The notes under the pieces: model-generated | Seen by the model: the letters and a program-made list of their open reading frames with translations, nothing else | Told to the model about the DNA's origin: nothing | Databases searched by the model: none | Made by a program: the position numbers and the translations under genes | Assembly (NCBI GenBank): GCA_030430535.1 | Contig: JAUIKY010000002.1 | Coordinates: 124,001-188,000, forward strand | Direction: 5' to 3' | DNA length: 64,000 bases | Source of the DNA: Bacteroidia bacterium | Lineage (GTDB): Bacteria; Bacteroidota; Bacteroidia; Flavobacteriales; Flavobacteriaceae | Part shown: in pieces, positions 62,982 to 64,000 of the stretch | How positions within the stretch are numbered: position 1 is the stretch's first letter | Layout of the letters: each line of letters starts with the position of its first letter

Positions 62982-63012
62982 AAAACCGTAACAGAAATGT
63001 TGCGGTTTTTTT
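62982..63012 (+). terminator. Terminator of the DUF3276 gene
   Basis: AAAACCGTAAC and GTTGCGGTTTT (one G-T pair) around loop AGAAAT, then T run. Confidence 0.8.
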
Positions 63013-63080
63013 ATGCATAAAAGTTACCTGTCAGATTGAGTGCAGTCGCAGTCATTTTAAACGTGACAAATAACTATCAA

Positions 63081-63416
63081 TTAATTTACCGAAGTACCAT
63101 TTTTAACTTTCAGCTCAGGGCTTAAAAGATAAACGTCCTTTCCATTAACCGCTCCAACCACCAAACATTCGCTCATAAATTTGGCTATTTGTTTTCTGGG
63201 GAAATTCACCACAGCTACAATTTGCTTCTGCAATAAATCCTCTTTTTTATACAAAGTGGTAATCTGTGCCGATGATTTTTTAATGCCCAATTCTCCAAAA
63301 TCTATAACCAATTGGTACGCTGGGTTTCTGGCCTCGGGAAAATCATTAACCTCAATAATGGTGCCTACACGCAAATCGACTTTGCTAAAATCTTCAAAAG
63401 TTATCGCTTCATTCAT
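63081..63416 (-). CDS. tRNA-binding protein, CsaA-like
   Basis: 111-residue EMAP/OB-fold protein: FSKVDLRVGTIIEVNDFPEARNPAYQLVIDFG, SSAQITTLYKKEDLLQKQIVAVVNFPRKQIAKFMSE and the final LSPELKVKNGT. CsaA-type proteins bind tRNA and have chaperone-like activity; the exact role is unclear. Length is normal for CsaA. It is divergent from the next gene, with 47 bases between the starts. Confidence 0.9.
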   Translation of the reverse strand: MNEAITFEDFSKVDLRVGTIIEVNDFPEARNPAYQLVIDFGELGIKKSSAQITTLYKKEDLLQKQIVAVVNFPRKQIAKFMSECLVVGAVNGKDVYLLSPELKVKNGTSVN

Positions 63417-63463
63417 TTTTCAAAAATATAAATTATCACGAACTTTGGGCTAAACTTTTAAAT

Positions 63464-64000
63464 ATGGCACGTACCCCTTCAAATATGCTCCCTTTGGGAA
63501 CAAAAGCACCTTTTTTCGAACTACAGGATACCATAAGCGATAAACTTGTAAACATCGAACAGATTAAAGGCGAAAAAGGCACAGTAATCATGTTTATTTG
63601 CAACCATTGCCCTTTTGTTATCCACGTCAATGAAGAAATAGTGAAAGTGGCCAACGCCTACGCGGAAAAAGGGATTGGGTTTGTGGCGATTTCGAGCAAT
63701 GATGTAGAAAACTATCCTCAGGATTCGCCCGTAAAAATGAAAGCCCATGCCAAGGAAAATCATTATCCATTTCCCTATTTATATGATGAAACGCAAGACA
63801 TAGCCAAGGCTTACGATGCCGCCTGCACCCCCGATTTTTATGTTTTCGACAAGGATTTGAAATTGGTTTACCGTGGTCAATTAGACAGTTCCAGACCTGA
63901 AAACGGAATACCAGTAACAGGTGAAGATTTAAGACATGCATTGAACTGCCTTGTTTCAGGACGCGAAAACACACAGTTACAAAAACCTAGTATAGGCTGC
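63464..64000 (+). CDS. Thioredoxin family protein, 5' part
   Basis: The frame opens at ATG 63464 and is still open at the right edge (179 codons shown), so about the last ten residues are missing. Sequence: LPLGTKAPFFELQDTISDKL, the active-site motif FICNHCPFV (CxxC) , VAISSNDVENYPQDSP, and the cis-proline region AACTPDFYVFDKDL. These place it in the peroxiredoxin/AhpC-TSA-like thioredoxin family common in Bacteroidota. It is likely a cytoplasmic thiol reductase or peroxidase; function not known. Confidence 0.88.
   Translation, partial: MARTPSNMLPLGTKAPFFELQDTISDKLVNIEQIKGEKGTVIMFICNHCPFVIHVNEEIVKVANAYAEKGIGFVAISSNDVENYPQDSPVKMKAHAKENHYPFPYLYDETQDIAKAYDAACTPDFYVFDKDLKLVYRGQLDSSRPENGIPVTGEDLRHALNCLVSGRENTQLQKPSIGC

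Overview
The window is chromosomal DNA from a member of the Bacteroidota, almost certainly a Flavobacteriaceae. The basis is a type IX secretion / gliding gene set (PorQ, PorP/SprF proteins, type B sorting domains, a SprB-repeat adhesin), Bacteroidota families (DUF6452, DUF6048, DUF3276, an enlarged NusB), promoters of the TTG-N19-TAnnTTTG type, and many lipoproteins with short lipoboxes. The genus cannot be told from what is visible. No tRNA or rRNA gene, CRISPR array, prophage or intact insertion sequence was seen.

Layout. 1-7,000: the 3' part of rlmD with DUF6452 and DUF6048 genes, then cmk, porQ and lon on the minus strand. 7,300-12,600: a lipoprotein, a rhomboid protease, an LpxL-type acyltransferase, a hybrid sensor kinase lacking the phospho-acceptor histidine, and guaC. 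12,700-14,000: two AT-rich small membrane-protein genes separated by a 120-bp imperfect palindrome, with the look of gene cassettes. 14,200-19,700: a lipoprotein, deoC, the pxpABC 5-oxoprolinase operon, a lipocalin-like lipoprotein and two stretches of gene debris, one of them a remnant of an Nramp metal transporter. 19,900-32,500: pheT, a PAP2 phosphatase, two tandem DUF2007 genes, an ABC-F ATPase, a thioredoxin-like lipoprotein, an SDR, the SRP RNA gene with its promoter, a glutaminyl cyclotransferase, a NeuD/PglD-like acyltransferase and cydAB. 32,600-34,850: a TonB-dependent receptor with a structured leader.

35,000-50,050: a minus-strand surface-adhesin operon in the order beta-helix protein, type B sorting protein (SprC-like), PorP/SprF barrel with a 12 x 48-bp repeat and SPOR-like tail (SprD-like), 2,747-residue SprB-repeat adhesin, SprF. 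Together with PorQ this suggests a cell that exports and displays large adhesins, as in gliding flavobacteria. 50,300-64,000: housekeeping genes (aroC, LpxH-like phosphoesterase, FAD/Fe-S oxidoreductase, an outer-membrane barrel, yajC, DUF1573, nusB, an ABC exporter, DUF3276, a CsaA-like tRNA-binding protein) and the start of a thioredoxin-family gene that runs off the right edge.

The most notable points are the His-to-Tyr change in the hybrid kinase, the decayed Nramp gene upstream of pxpABC, the cassette-like pair at 12.7-14.0 kb, a dispersed palindromic repeat lodged inside the loop of the lon terminator, and the repeat architecture of the SprD-like protein. No clearly new defence or mobile system was found.
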